Shown one piece after another: positions 44,288 to 52,935 of a stretch of 64,000 bases of DNA. Below the pieces are notes generated by a model that saw only the letters and a list, made by a program, of their open reading frames with translations, did no database searches and was not told the DNA's origin. This stretch comes from Halolamina pelagica (GTDB lineage: Archaea > Halobacteriota > Halobacteria > Halobacteriales > Haloferacaceae), in contig NZ_FOXI01000011.1 in assembly GCF_900115675.1 (NCBI RefSeq), positions 24,269-88,268 on the forward strand, written 5' to 3'. Within the stretch, counting starts at the first letter, position 1. Every line of letters starts with the position of its first letter. Both the position numbers and the translations under genes were made by a program.

Positions 44288-47200
44288 TCACCGCGGCCCA
44301 TCGGCATCGAGTAGCGAGTCACGCGCGTACTCGAAGGGAACCACCTCCGTCAGTCCGGGCGTGTCCAGTCGGTACTCGCGTGGCGCCATGTTCTCGCTGT
44401 ACGTTCGAGGGACCCGGGGCGCCCCATCAGGCGGATCGTTGAGCGACTGCAACACCTGATGTGCGTCGCCGCGGGTTTTGACGAGCCACCACGCCGCTTC
44501 CGGGCCACAGGCCGCCATCTTGTCGAAGTCTTTCGGAATCGCCTCACCCCGGTCGTTGTTGATGCGCTCGGCTTCGAGTGCTGCCACCACCTCGCCAGTA
44601 TCGTCGAGCACCGCCGCATCGAGCCGCCCGTCGTCGACGCCGTAGTAGCGCTCGACACGCGTCCCGAGCTGATCGTCGGGGGCGACGAACTCCTGTTCAA
44701 GTAGCCGCGCCCCCACGGCGACCATCGCGACGTGGAGACTCGATTCCGAGAGGTCGCCCGTGCCGTCGCCGTAGGCGATCCCCTCCCGATGCCCCACGCC
44801 GATCGCGTCCCGGCCCTCGGGCGTCACCGTGTACAGCTTGTGCGGGCGGCGACAATCGACGCGGAGTAGCCCGTCGTCGAGTAGTTCCTGGACGCCGTCG
44901 GTGTCGATGCCGACGTAGGCCTCCAAGTTGGTCATGGAGTCCCAGACGAGGTCGTACTCCAGCGTGGGGTCGAAGCGCTGCTGATGGGCCATGTAGACCG
45001 CCGCGAGGAGGCGGAGCTGGGCGTCACTGTACGGACTGGCCGCGCGTTCCCCGCTCGTGAGCTGGAGATCGAGTGCACAGATCGGGATCGCCGCCCGATC
45101 GACGGCGTCGAGCGAGCCGTGACACGCGATCGCCCGACGCATCCCCTCGGGCGTCGCCGCGTAGCGCGTCTCACACGTCTCGCAGACGAGCGGGTACGGC
45201 GGCTCGTCGAGGTAGGTGAGCCCGTCGGGGAACCGCTCGGAATGGGGGATCGTGGCCGTCGCCGCCGTCAACCCCGCAACGGAGCCCTCGATCGGCCCGT
45301 CGACGGCCGCGGGGTCCGTACTCCCGCTGGCCGTGCGGCCGACGGCGACGCCGCGCTGGTCGCGAGTCCGCGTCTTCGCCGTCTCGAAGGCGTGGTCGAA
45401 CGCCGCCTCGCGAGCGCCGGTGAGCGGGCGATCGCTCTCGGGATGACCCTCGGGAAGCGATGGTGACGCCACGGCGAAGGGGCGCGGCTGGCGGGTGGCG
45501 AAGGGCGCGGCGGGGCGGACGAGCCACTCGCCACGCTGGAGGTCACGCAGGCGGTCGGCGACCGCATCGGCGTCGGCGTCGCTGGTGGCGAGCCGTTCGG
45601 CCAGCCGGCGATCGACGCCGACGTTGCCCGTGATGATGGTGCCGACGTCGTTGAGCAGTTCGGCGTAGACCCGCGGGTGGGACTCACGGAGCTGTTCGGG
45701 GAACTGCATCGCGAGTGTCAGCGCCAGCTCGAACGATCGGCCCTGGGCGAGGAGCGTATCGAGAATCCCGGTCGTCGCCAGATCCGCGGCTTCTTCGATG
45801 TAGCAGTTCACGAGCGGGTGGTCCCGGGCGGGGGCGAGCGACTGGCGCCGCTGGAGCGCCCGCCAGAGTTGGGAGAGGATCGCCACCGCCAACAGGGTGC
45901 GCGAGCGGTCGCCGTACCCCTGCAGGTCGAAGACGATGACGCAGTCCTCGTCAAGTGCGGCCCGGAGGTCGAAGGTGGAGGCGTCGGGCTGGGCCTCGAA
46001 CAGCGGAGCCAGCCGGGCGTCGTTGGTTGCGAGACCGATCCGCCGAGTGACGGCGCTCATGATGCTGTCGAACGTGGTCGGCGCGTTCGCGGCCGTGTTC
46101 GCGAGCTTCTGGTGGAGCGCGCCGTCGGAGACTGGCGGCGGGTTGCCCGTCTCGTGGAACTGGGCGGCGGCCGCGAGCAGTTCCTGCTGGCTGATGCTGT
46201 CGGCGCCGTGGACGGGGTCGAACAGCGCGCGGACGAGCTGTTCGAGCACCTCGACGGCCGCCTCCGCGCTGTAGAACTGCTCCGGCCCCATCGCCGCCGC
46301 CAACAGGTCGACGTAGTGTTCGGCGACGGTGTTGACGGCCCACTCCCGGTCGAGGCTGGCATCGAGGAGCGGCTCGACGGTGAGGAAGGGCAGGGCGGGG
46401 AGGTACTCGGTGCAGTCGAAGTAGTGGACGTCGTCGAGGTCGCCGTAGCGGGCGAAGTGGGTACGGGCGTACTCGGCGGGCGCGTTATCGCCTTTGGCGT
46501 CGATGTAGACGGTGGCGCCGTCGGTCGCGGCGTGGTTCGTGAGCTGCATCGTTTGCCCGACCGCAGTTTTCCCGCTGCCGGTGGCGCCGAACAGCGTGGT
46601 GTGGAGCGCCTGGATCGACGGCGGGAGCGAGAGCGTCGCGTCGAGTCGTTCCCGGTCGGTCGTTTTCGGGTGGCCGACAGTCATCCCCGGCTGGTCGAGA
46701 TAGCGGTCGAGGACCGTTCGGGGCGGGAGTTCGATCCCCGTGCGGTCGGTCGGCGTCGGCTCGACGGCGCGGCTGGCTGCAGGGCCGAGCGCCGGCCCGT
46801 TCACGACACAGCAGGCGGCGACGGCACCCGGATCGGCGACGATGGCCGGGCTGGCGTTGCTAGTTCCCGGGAGCAGGTGTCGCCAGCGCGTCGGCGACTC
46901 GGTGGTTTCGCGCTGACAGAGGGCGGCACCGCGATCCTGGGCGGCGTCCGTGCCGTAGTCGTACGTCGTGGGGGTGACGCGGTAGTGATCGCCGCGGATC
47001 GCTCGGAGCCCCGACGCGACTGCCGTGCTCGTTTGGGTCGCTCGATCGGGGTCCGTGTCCAACGTGATCGCCCGGGCGTTGAGCGTGAACGACTGCCGGG
47101 CGTCAACCGTCTGGAGGGCGTCGATCCGTCGTCGGTTCGTGGGGTTGACTGGCTCGTCCGTGCTGTCGGGGTCTCGGGTCGGTTCCGTGGTGCCGTCCGT

Positions 47201-47917
47201 AGTAGGCGGTTGCGATGAGCCGAAGACCGACTGGATGAGCGCGTTGCGGCGGAGGTCGCTGTGGAGTTCGAGGTCGACGATCCGATCCTCCTTCGCGGCG
47301 GTCCAGTCGGCCCGCGGCGTGAGTAGGAGTTGGACCAGCGTGGGAGCGTCACTGGTGGCCAGTGCGTCCAGCAGGCTCGCGAGCGGCCAGTTGCCGGCCG
47401 TGTCGGTGTCGTCGCCCGTGTCGTCGACGGCGAACGCGGAAAGGGAGGGGAGCGGACACTGCCAGTCGGCCGGGCGGTCGCCGACGCCTTCCCACTCGAC
47501 GGCGGCGACGTCCCAGTCGGGGTCGGCAGCGTCGGCAACTGGCTCCTCATCGTCACCAACGGCCGCCGCGCCGGCGTCTGTCTCGGCCGGTGCCACGTCG
47601 GGCGGCAACTCGAGCAACTCCCGATACGTGCACTCAGTTTCGACGAGGTCGACTGAGTCGGGGAGGATCTGGCGGAGGGTTCGTCTGAGCGGGCCGAGCG
47701 GCCCGTCGGTGCCGACGTACCACTCGATCCGACGGTCGCCGTCCGGGCCAGTATCGCCGGTGGCCGCGAACAGCCACTCGTAGGTGGGTGGGTCGTCGTC
47801 AGCATCCGTGCGGTGCAACCGGGTGAGCGACTGGGCGATCCGGTCGGGCTGAAGCGGGTCGTCGCTCGGGTGGACGCGGAGGTACGTCCGCTCGGTCGTG
47901 AAGCCATCGGGGAACAT
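44288..47917 (-). CDS. Conjugation-type (VirD4/HerA-like) ATPase with zinc finger and nuclease-like C-terminus
   Basis: The ATG at 47917 (MFPDGFTTERTYLRVHPSDD) is preferred; a GTG at 47959 is in frame. The protein has about 1,209 residues. Residues 1-400 are a haloarchaeal-specific domain. Walker A FGATGSGKTAVGQT is near 443 and Walker B PLVNCYIEEAADLATTG near 702, followed by AMQFPEQL (sensor-like Gln), which fits the VirD4/TraG coupling class. A CETCETRYAATPEG...CHGS zinc-finger-like set lies near 912. A winged-helix-like stretch (YTVTPEGRDAIG) follows. From about 1090 RLDAAVLDDTGEVVAALEAE and DFDKMAACGPEAAWWLVKTR resemble a PD-(D/E)xK nuclease core. It probably pumps DNA during transfer of an integrative element. 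Divergent from the TFB gene. Confidence 0.8.
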   Translation of the reverse strand: MFPDGFTTERTYLRVHPSDDPLQPDRIAQSLTRLHRTDADDDPPTYEWLFAATGDTGPDGDRRIEWYVGTDGPLGPLRRTLRQILPDSVDLVETECTYRELLELPPDVAPAETDAGAAAVGDDEEPVADAADPDWDVAAVEWEGVGDRPADWQCPLPSLSAFAVDDTGDDTDTAGNWPLASLLDALATSDAPTLVQLLLTPRADWTAAKEDRIVDLELHSDLRRNALIQSVFGSSQPPTTDGTTEPTRDPDSTDEPVNPTNRRRIDALQTVDARQSFTLNARAITLDTDPDRATQTSTAVASGLRAIRGDHYRVTPTTYDYGTDAAQDRGAALCQRETTESPTRWRHLLPGTSNASPAIVADPGAVAACCVVNGPALGPAASRAVEPTPTDRTGIELPPRTVLDRYLDQPGMTVGHPKTTDRERLDATLSLPPSIQALHTTLFGATGSGKTAVGQTMQLTNHAATDGATVYIDAKGDNAPAEYARTHFARYGDLDDVHYFDCTEYLPALPFLTVEPLLDASLDREWAVNTVAEHYVDLLAAAMGPEQFYSAEAAVEVLEQLVRALFDPVHGADSISQQELLAAAAQFHETGNPPPVSDGALHQKLANTAANAPTTFDSIMSAVTRRIGLATNDARLAPLFEAQPDASTFDLRAALDEDCVIVFDLQGYGDRSRTLLAVAILSQLWRALQRRQSLAPARDHPLVNCYIEEAADLATTGILDTLLAQGRSFELALTLAMQFPEQLRESHPRVYAELLNDVGTIITGNVGVDRRLAERLATSDADADAVADRLRDLQRGEWLVRPAAPFATRQPRPFAVASPSLPEGHPESDRPLTGAREAAFDHAFETAKTRTRDQRGVAVGRTASGSTDPAAVDGPIEGSVAGLTAATATIPHSERFPDGLTYLDEPPYPLVCETCETRYAATPEGMRRAIACHGSLDAVDRAAIPICALDLQLTSGERAASPYSDAQLRLLAAVYMAHQQRFDPTLEYDLVWDSMTNLEAYVGIDTDGVQELLDDGLLRVDCRRPHKLYTVTPEGRDAIGVGHREGIAYGDGTGDLSESSLHVAMVAVGARLLEQEFVAPDDQLGTRVERYYGVDDGRLDAAVLDDTGEVVAALEAERINNDRGEAIPKDFDKMAACGPEAAWWLVKTRGDAHQVLQSLNDPPDGAPRVPRTYSENMAPREYRLDTPGLTEVVPFEYARDSLLDADGPR

Positions 47918-48104
47918 GGGTTCGTGATGCGGTGGGCTATCGGGGAGCGCTGTCGCCACAAATTGCGTTCTCTTCGTTGTATATTCTTTCCCAGTCGAGA
48001 GTCGTAGTTACTCCGTCCGACCGGGTGTTCACTCCGCAGAGTTTGTCGACCCCAAGAGGGGTGGAGGGCTCGCCGACGCGGCGGGCCTCCAGCAGGTGAG
48101 ACCG

Positions 48105-49028
48105 ATGCCCACGAACGAGATCTACGAGCGTGCGTTCGACGAGGACGTCCAGTACGGGACAACCAAGCCGTGTCCGGAATGTGGCGGCGACGTGCGGACG
48201 ACCGCCGTCGAAACGGCGTGTACGGACTGTGGCCTGGTCATCGACGACCAGCACGTCGACCGGGGGCCGGCGTGGCGCGCCGACGATCCCGGATCGTCGA
48301 AACGGGGCGGGCCGCCGCTCACGGCGACGCGGCACGATCGCGGCCTCTCGACGCGGATCGGCAGCCAGCGCGACGCGAAGGGGAACGAGCTGGATAGCGA
48401 GCAACGACGACGACTGGCCCGCATGCGCCGGGAGCAGTCCCGGGCGCGCTGGCAGTCGAAACGGGAGCGCAACCTCGGTCACGGGCTCACGGAGGTGCAG
48501 CGGATCGCGAGCGCACTCGGGGTCGCGGAGTCAGTACGGGAGCAGGCGTGCCAACTGTTCCGGACGGCTCAGAACGACGGGCTGCTCCCGGGGCGGTCGA
48601 TCGAGGCGATGGCGGCCGCCAGCGTCTTCGGCGCCTGTCGGTGTAACGGGCAGTCGTGGCTCATCACCGACGTGGCACCGCTGGCGCGGGTCACTCAGGA
48701 GCGCGTCGAGGGCGCGTATCGGGTGCTCAACGCGGAGTTAGGGCTGCCGACGTCGCCGGTGCGGCCGAGTCAGTTCGTCCCGCGGCTGGCGGCCGAACTC
48801 GGGTGTACCAATGCTGTTCGGCGACAGGCGGCGCAGTTGGCCGAGCAGGCCGTCGACGCCGGCGTCACGACCGGTATGCATCCAGCGGGGTTCGCGGCCG
48901 CCTGTCTGTATATGGCGGCGTGTGCCCACGACGAACCGTTGACGCAAGCCGATGCGGCGGCCGCCGCCGAGGTGACGATGGAGACGGTCAGGAACCACCG
49001 TGATACGCTGCTCTCCGTCGTTGAGTGA
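48105..49028 (+). CDS. Transcription initiation factor B (TFB), island-encoded
   Basis: The ATG at 48105 gives MPTNEIYERAFDEDVQYGTT. The 307-residue protein has an N-terminal zinc ribbon (CPECGGDVRT...CTDCG), the B-reader/linker region (GPPLTATRHDRGLSTRIGSQ, RRLARMRREQSRARWQSKRE), and two cyclin-like repeats: ALGVAESVREQACQLFRTAQ with AAASVFGACRCNGQSW, and ELGCTNAVRRQAAQLAEQAV with AAACLYMAACAHDEP. All TFB parts are present. It recruits RNA polymerase with TBP. Haloarchaea have several TFBs; this one sits beside a conjugation-type ATPase, so it may serve element genes. Confidence 0.93.
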   Translation: MPTNEIYERAFDEDVQYGTTKPCPECGGDVRTTAVETACTDCGLVIDDQHVDRGPAWRADDPGSSKRGGPPLTATRHDRGLSTRIGSQRDAKGNELDSEQRRRLARMRREQSRARWQSKRERNLGHGLTEVQRIASALGVAESVREQACQLFRTAQNDGLLPGRSIEAMAAASVFGACRCNGQSWLITDVAPLARVTQERVEGAYRVLNAELGLPTSPVRPSQFVPRLAAELGCTNAVRRQAAQLAEQAVDAGVTTGMHPAGFAAACLYMAACAHDEPLTQADAAAAAEVTMETVRNHRDTLLSVVE

Positions 49029-49156
49029 GCGTCAAACTAGACACGTTGCGGTCGCCACGCGGTCAACTCCGTCGCCGATTGCCCCCGTGCAGCGACGGGT
49101 GTGAACCGTGCTGGCATCGCCGAACCGTTTTCCCATCTGGGGACAGAGGCACAGCC

Positions 49157-49759
49157 ATGACCGGTATCGAGCTACGAAACGACACCTTGGTTGTCGACCG
49201 AGCGCCAAACCGGCTTGACGATCTGGCGATCGAGTTCTCCGAGATCCTCACTGACTTCGGCATCGATCACGTCTTCATCGCTGGGTACGTGTCGATTCTC
49301 GCCGGGCGTGCCCGTTCGACTGAAGATGTCGACGTCCTCATCGAAGCGATAGATCCCGAAACGGCCGAGCAACTCGCTGCGAGGCTTGACGCCGAGGGGT
49401 TCTGGAGTGCCGCGATGCCGCTTTCGGCGCTGGACGAAATGCTCTCGCATGGCGATCCGATCTGGGTTGCCCCACAGGATCAAGTGACGCCACATCTGGA
49501 ACTGAAGGTTGTTAGCGACGAGTTCGATCGTGCCTCCCTGCAGAACGCCATCACCGCGCGTATCGGTGGGGCGGAAATCCCGATCGGGCCGCTCGAACTC
49601 CAGATCGCGTACAAACTGCACCTCGGTGCCCAGAAAGACCTCGAAGACGCTGTCCACCTGTATACCCTGTTTGAGCAAAGCCTTAGTGTCTCTCGGCTCG
49701 AAACGTGGGTAGACCGACTCGAGGTCGACACCGAGTATGCCCGACTCAAACGTGCCTGA
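49157..49759 (+). CDS. Nucleotidyltransferase-fold protein (AbiEii/MenT-like), likely toxin-antitoxin component
   Basis: The ATG at 49157 gives MTGIELRNDTLVVDRAPNRL; the upstream frame is Arg/Cys-rich and unlikely. The 200-residue protein has the core FIAGYVSILAGRARSTEDVD, matching the G-S-x(n)-D-x-D nucleotidyltransferase motif (Ser in YVS, Asp pair in EDVDVLIE). The C-terminal half has PIGPLELQIAYKLHLGAQKD, typical of AbiEii-like proteins. It overlaps the next small gene by 23 bases, the usual layout of a two-component toxin-antitoxin system. Which partner is toxic is not certain. Confidence 0.75.
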   Translation: MTGIELRNDTLVVDRAPNRLDDLAIEFSEILTDFGIDHVFIAGYVSILAGRARSTEDVDVLIEAIDPETAEQLAARLDAEGFWSAAMPLSALDEMLSHGDPIWVAPQDQVTPHLELKVVSDEFDRASLQNAITARIGGAEIPIGPLELQIAYKLHLGAQKDLEDAVHLYTLFEQSLSVSRLETWVDRLEVDTEYARLKRA

Positions 49760-49994
49760 CGATCTGGACGCGAAACACGCCCGCAACCGCGAGCAGCGCA
49801 TCGCGGCGATCAAACGCTGGGTGGCGTATATCGAGTCTGAACCCCCAGAGAAATGGGGACCCCAGCAGAACGCGGTCGTCAACGATCAACTCGAGGCCGC
49901 CCAGAGCGTCCAGACGTCGGCAGCACACAAGCAGCACGTCACGGACGTGGCTGCGGAGATCGCTGATGCCGCTGACGATTCCGCCGACACCTAA
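49737..49994 (+). CDS. Small acidic partner of the nucleotidyltransferase-fold protein
   Basis: This 85-residue helical protein starts MPDSNVPDDLDAKHARNREQ, then IAAIKRWVAYIESEPPEKWG. It overlaps the preceding gene by 23 bases, so the two are coupled. It has no DNA-binding motif I recognise. It is likely the second half of the toxin-antitoxin pair, by position only. Confidence 0.65.
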   Translation: MPDSNVPDDLDAKHARNREQRIAAIKRWVAYIESEPPEKWGPQQNAVVNDQLEAAQSVQTSAAHKQHVTDVAAEIADAADDSADT

Positions 49995-50125
49995 CTGAGC
50001 CTTCGTTCATCCGTAGCTGACGTGGCGCGCGAGAAAAAACGGGCTCCCGTTACGTTGCCGAACGCCGTCACTCGTCGTCGCTATCTCGACACAAGAACTA
50101 AATCCGAAACTAGCCAACTACGTGT

Positions 50126-50175
50126 AAAGAAGATAATATTTTCTACGACAAATATCTCACTTCTGGTTTGTTATC
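50126..50175 (-). repeat. Ghost copy of a winged-helix gene promoter
   Basis: About 50 bases here match the promoter region at 52269-52320 (shared core AAGATAATATTTTCTACG and ATATCTCACTT), in the same orientation, but no gene of that kind follows leftward. It is a remnant of a lost or rearranged module. Confidence 0.65.
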
Positions 50176-50227
50176 GGAGTGTCTCGGCTGTGATACATCG
50201 TCGCTAGGAATTCAGATACAGGTGGAA

Positions 50228-50521
50228 TCAGAAACCGTATCGCTTGTGTGCCTCGTCGATAGGAACGATCTCAAGCACGCGTACCTCTTTTTGGTCTTCC
50301 AAGACGGTGTAGATAGCCGTGTAGGTCCGAGAGATGTGCATTCGGTACCGATCGCGGCGGCCGTCGATTGGTAGCTTCTCCTTGTCGCCCCGACCACGTC
50401 CGGGGTACGGGGTCTCAGCCAGATACCCGAGATTCTCCCTGCAAATTCGCTTGGTCTTCTCGTCAGCGATGTCGAGGAACTCGCGGGCATCGTCACCGAG
50501 CAGGACGTCGTACTCAGACAT
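50228..50521 (-). CDS. RelE/ParE-family toxin
   Basis: The 97-residue protein starts MSEYDVLLGDDAREFLDIAD and ends VRVLEIVPIDEAHKRYGF. It has the ParE/RelE pattern: N-terminal helix hairpin, KLPIDGRRDRYRMHISRTYT beta core with basic residues, and C-terminal VLEIVPIDEAHKRY. Family toxins cut ribosome-bound mRNA or poison gyrase. It overlaps the upstream antitoxin gene by 8 bases, so the pair is co-translated. Confidence 0.9.
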   Translation of the reverse strand: MSEYDVLLGDDAREFLDIADEKTKRICRENLGYLAETPYPGRGRGDKEKLPIDGRRDRYRMHISRTYTAIYTVLEDQKEVRVLEIVPIDEAHKRYGF

Positions 50522-50708
50522 CCGAGAGAGGCGTCAACTCGTCGCTGTCCGTATCCTCCAACTCCTGGAAGCGCTGCTCTAGGTCCTGCCGCCGTCGGTG
50601 TTGCGCCAGTTCTTGCAGCAGGTCGTCGTACGTCTGTCCGGGCTCTTTCAGCTCGTGGAGTTCCTTTCGTGTCTCTTCAGTCACCGGGATGCGTTTGTCT
50701 GCGGACAT
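50514..50708 (-). CDS. Antitoxin partner of the RelE/ParE toxin
   Basis: The start at 50708 gives MSADKRIPVTEETRKELHEL; a start at 50720 is also possible. The 64-residue acidic protein has an N-terminal segment typical of ribbon-helix-helix-like haloarchaeal antitoxins (VTEETRKELHELKEPGQTYD) and a helical, acidic C-terminus (ELTPLSDV) that would bind the toxin. It precedes the toxin gene, as in most type II systems, and probably represses their shared promoter. Confidence 0.82.
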   Translation of the reverse strand: MSADKRIPVTEETRKELHELKEPGQTYDDLLQELAQHRRRQDLEQRFQELEDTDSDELTPLSDV

Positions 50709-50827
50709 AGCTCTGTGCATACGTACAGGACTGATAGTCTTAACAGTTACTGCGACGGCTACTGTCGAAGGCACCAACCGATCTGTGACACAGTGGGAGA
50801 TACGCGCCCTGTATCTTGCACGGCGAT

Positions 50828-51036
50828 GTGAGTATCCTCTGCAACCAGTAGGAACTCCAGTACCAAAGGAACGCGGGTTTGTGCGGCACAAGCGGCCGTA
50901 CTGGGCAATCACGGACGACAAGGAACGACTCCGGTCCGCCTATCGGCTCCATCGACACCACGAGACGGCAGACGACCAGTACGGTGAGGAACGTCTCGAA
51001 GATCTCCAGACTGACGAGGTGGAGGACGTGCAGTGA
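50828..51036 (+). pseudogene. 5'-truncated copy of the winged-helix antitoxin at 52576
   Basis: The last about 55 residues (FVRHKRPYWAITDDKERLRS, AYRLHRHHETADDQYGEERL, TDEVEDVQ) match the C-terminal half of the 52576-52935 product, but the first half, with the winged helix, is missing. The stop overlaps the following truncated toxin copy, as in the intact arrangement. It is a decayed duplicate. Confidence 0.8.
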
Positions 51037-51155
51037 CGGCGTTCGAAGATCGAGAACGGGGTGCCATCGTCTGGGCAAGTGATCCGCTCTCGGAGACCGG
51101 TCGCCCGATGCTCGTACTGAGGATGCCCCGGTTCCCGACCCACGGTACCCAACTC
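51033..51155 (+). pseudogene. 3'-truncated MazF/PemK-like toxin copy
   Basis: GTG start overlapping the stop of the antitoxin remnant. The residues VTAFEDRERGAIVWASDPLS and GRPMLVL match the copy at 52932, but homology ends at about 51155 where the next leftward gene begins; the frame reads through to a stop at 51182. Only the first third of a MazF fold is left, so it cannot be an active toxin. Confidence 0.8.
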
Positions 51156-51714
51156 AGGCCGACTGAAGCCGGTCCGCAATGATGTCGAGGGTCTCCCAGA
51201 GAACACCGACCGGCGCTGTCGCCGCAAGCGATACGTCGTCGTAGTCGTACGCATCGCTCGGAGAGGCCCGCTCCTGATAGTGGAGGTGGCCGTCCACGTG
51301 TGGGTTTGGTTCGAGATGGACGCCACAGTCGAATCCCGACGACTCGCGATAGTGGATCGTGAAGCTCGACGTGAGCGATGTCCGGCGCCGGTCGTCGAGA
51401 CTTGTCTCCGGTGGAAGGTGCGGATTCGGTTGCCACGTCACCCGTAGCGATGCCGATTCACTACCGCGTCCGAACTGTGCCGGGTCAACGTCCGCTTCAA
51501 CGGCAGCATACTGCCCGTCCGGGCTCCCCCGTGCTGAGATAATGGCTGGATGGCGTTCGAGTTGCTCGCGCAGCGATCGCAGGATTCGGTGACGCTTCGC
51601 AACGTCGTCCTGTGTCGCCTCCCGACCGCCATCCGGTCGCTGTGGCTGGCAGCCGAGCCCACTACCGACGACGGCCTGCTCCCTCCCATTAGCAGTTTCG
51701 TCCGCATCAGTCAT
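51154..51714 (-). CDS. Partner protein of a winged-helix gene, TumE/DUF6516-like
   Basis: The start at 51714 (MTDADETANGREQAVVGSGL) overlaps the stop of the winged-helix gene as ATGA. The 186-residue protein is acidic and has a conserved-looking core: LRSLREQLERHPAIISARG, FTIHYRESSGFDCGVHLEPN and HVDGHLHYQERAS. The pattern of short strands with His-rich HxxHxH-like end is similar to DUF6516/TumE toxin partners. Family assignment is tentative. The pair arrangement (regulator first, overlap, effector second) fits a toxin-antitoxin or stress module. Confidence 0.65.
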   Translation of the reverse strand: MTDADETANGREQAVVGSGLGCQPQRPDGGREATQDDVAKRHRILRSLREQLERHPAIISARGSPDGQYAAVEADVDPAQFGRGSESASLRVTWQPNPHLPPETSLDDRRRTSLTSSFTIHYRESSGFDCGVHLEPNPHVDGHLHYQERASPSDAYDYDDVSLAATAPVGVLWETLDIIADRLQSA

Positions 51715-52250
51715 GCGGAGGCGGGCGGTCGGGCAGTGTACGTCTCGTAGTGGTCGATCGCGTCCCGAAGCAGCGAGAGTTGGTACTGTGCGGACTCCCA
51801 ATCTGCCGCGATACGCAGTCGCTCCTGAGCCTCTTCGACTGAGACATCTTCCGTGACGGACGCACGAAGCGACCGCGGTGACTCGATATCGTACTCCGTC
51901 TTCCAAGCCTCGATATCTGCTTGGATGGCTGTTGCCTGTTGAGTGAGATCGCCTTCGGAGTTCTCTGCGACGAGTTCCTGTATCGCCGTCAGCCGCGTGT
52001 AGACCGGATCCGGATAGTACGTCTTCCCCCGTGCTGACTCGTCGGTGACGAGCACACCGAGGTCGACGAGCCGTTCGAGATGGTTCCGCGCCGTCGGCTC
52101 GGAGACATGTGCCTCATCGGCGATCCAGCCCGCTGTTCGCGGCTCCTCGAGCGATGACGCAACCGACCGTACTCGGTCGAATCCCGTGGTTGCGTCCTTC
52201 CACTGCGAGACATATGCTGGTTCGTCTTCCCCATCGCGAGCGTCGGCCAT
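51711..52250 (-). CDS. Winged helix-turn-helix regulator (haloarchaeal ArsR/HTH type)
   Basis: The ATG at 52250 gives MADARDGEDEPAYVSQWKDA; a GTG at 52262 is possible. The 179-residue protein has a wHTH at about 20-85 (RSVASSLEEPRTAGWIADEA, TARNHLERLVDLGVLVTDES, GKTYYPDP as the wing) and a long helical C-terminus. It likely acts as the DNA-binding antitoxin and autoregulator of the coupled downstream gene. Its promoter (52269-52320) has a second copy without a gene at 50126. Confidence 0.82.
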   Translation of the reverse strand: MADARDGEDEPAYVSQWKDATTGFDRVRSVASSLEEPRTAGWIADEAHVSEPTARNHLERLVDLGVLVTDESARGKTYYPDPVYTRLTAIQELVAENSEGDLTQQATAIQADIEAWKTEYDIESPRSLRASVTEDVSVEEAQERLRIAADWESAQYQLSLLRDAIDHYETYTARPPASA

Positions 52251-52268
52251 ACCCAACACCACGCTATG

Positions 52269-52320
52269 GAAGAAGATAATATTTTCTACGGTAAAAATAT
52301 CTCACTTGTGGTTTGCTATG
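52269..52320 (-). promoter_or_regulatory. Promoter region of the winged-helix gene
   Basis: The A/T core GAAAATATTATC on the leftward strand lies 20-30 bases before the ATG at 52250, a normal TATA position. The same block recurs at 50126-50175. Confidence 0.6.
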
Positions 52321-52421
52321 GCAGCTATCGACGACCGAGCCGGTTTGTCTCTCGCAAGGGGGCCATCGAATTTCGCCACTGAACCCAAGCGGCGCGTTCA
52401 GGCCGCCAGGGGCCCCGAGCA

Positions 52422-52450
52422 CACGTTACTGGTTCGCTGGAAACTGTAAT
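52422..52450 (+). repeat. Ghost copy of the promoter of the 53410 regulator
   Basis: CACGTTACTGGTTCGCTGG plus AAACTGTAAT closely matches 53372-53402 but is not followed by the same gene. It marks a lost copy of that module. Confidence 0.6.
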
Positions 52451-52575
52451 CTCGAGGCGCATCTCGTTGCGACGCCGGTGGAGTAGCTCCATCCCACATC
52501 GTGAAGCACAGAATCACGATACCCAATTAGCAAACAGACCAAATAGCTATGTTCCAACAGTCCCAACAGTAGCGT

Positions 52576-52935
52576 ATGTCGAGCGGCGCCATCGATATCG
52601 AGGAGTTCGAGAATGCCGACACCGACGACTTCGAGGACCGGAGCGACACCGAGCGAATCGTGCTGTTTCTCGACAAGCACGACGACCGGGCGTGGAAGGC
52701 GGCATCAATCGCCGAGCGACTCGGCCTGGAGACCGACGCTGTCAGCGCGATCCTCTCGCGGCTGAAGGAACGCGGGCTGGTGCGACACAAGCGCCCGTAT
52801 TGGGCGATCACGGACTTTGAGGAGCGACTCCAATCGGCGTATCGGCTCCACCGCCTCCACGAGACGGCCGACGAACAGTACGGCGAGGAGCGGCTTGAAG
52901 ACATCCAGACTGACGAGATGGAAGACGTACAGTAA
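52576..52935 (+). CDS. Winged-helix antitoxin paired with a MazF-like toxin
   Basis: The 119-residue protein starts MSSGAIDIEEFENADTDDFE. It has an acidic N-terminus and a wHTH at about 33-85: RIVLFLDKHDDRAWKAASIA, ERLGLETDAVSAILSRLKER, GLVRHKRPYWAITD (wing). A helical tail ends DIQTDEMEDVQ. In the intact design its stop overlaps a GTG-started MazF-like gene; here that toxin gene is broken, so the antitoxin is an orphan. It probably represses its own promoter. A 5'-truncated second copy is at 50828. Confidence 0.82.
   Translation: MSSGAIDIEEFENADTDDFEDRSDTERIVLFLDKHDDRAWKAASIAERLGLETDAVSAILSRLKERGLVRHKRPYWAITDFEERLQSAYRLHRLHETADEQYGEERLEDIQTDEMEDVQ

Larger units (their letters stand above)
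52251..52575. other. Intergenic stretch with two promoter-like elements
   Basis: The 325 bases between the leftward wHTH gene and the rightward antitoxin hold the leftward promoter (52269-52320), a ghost rightward promoter (52422-52450) and no credible gene. Confidence 0.6.
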
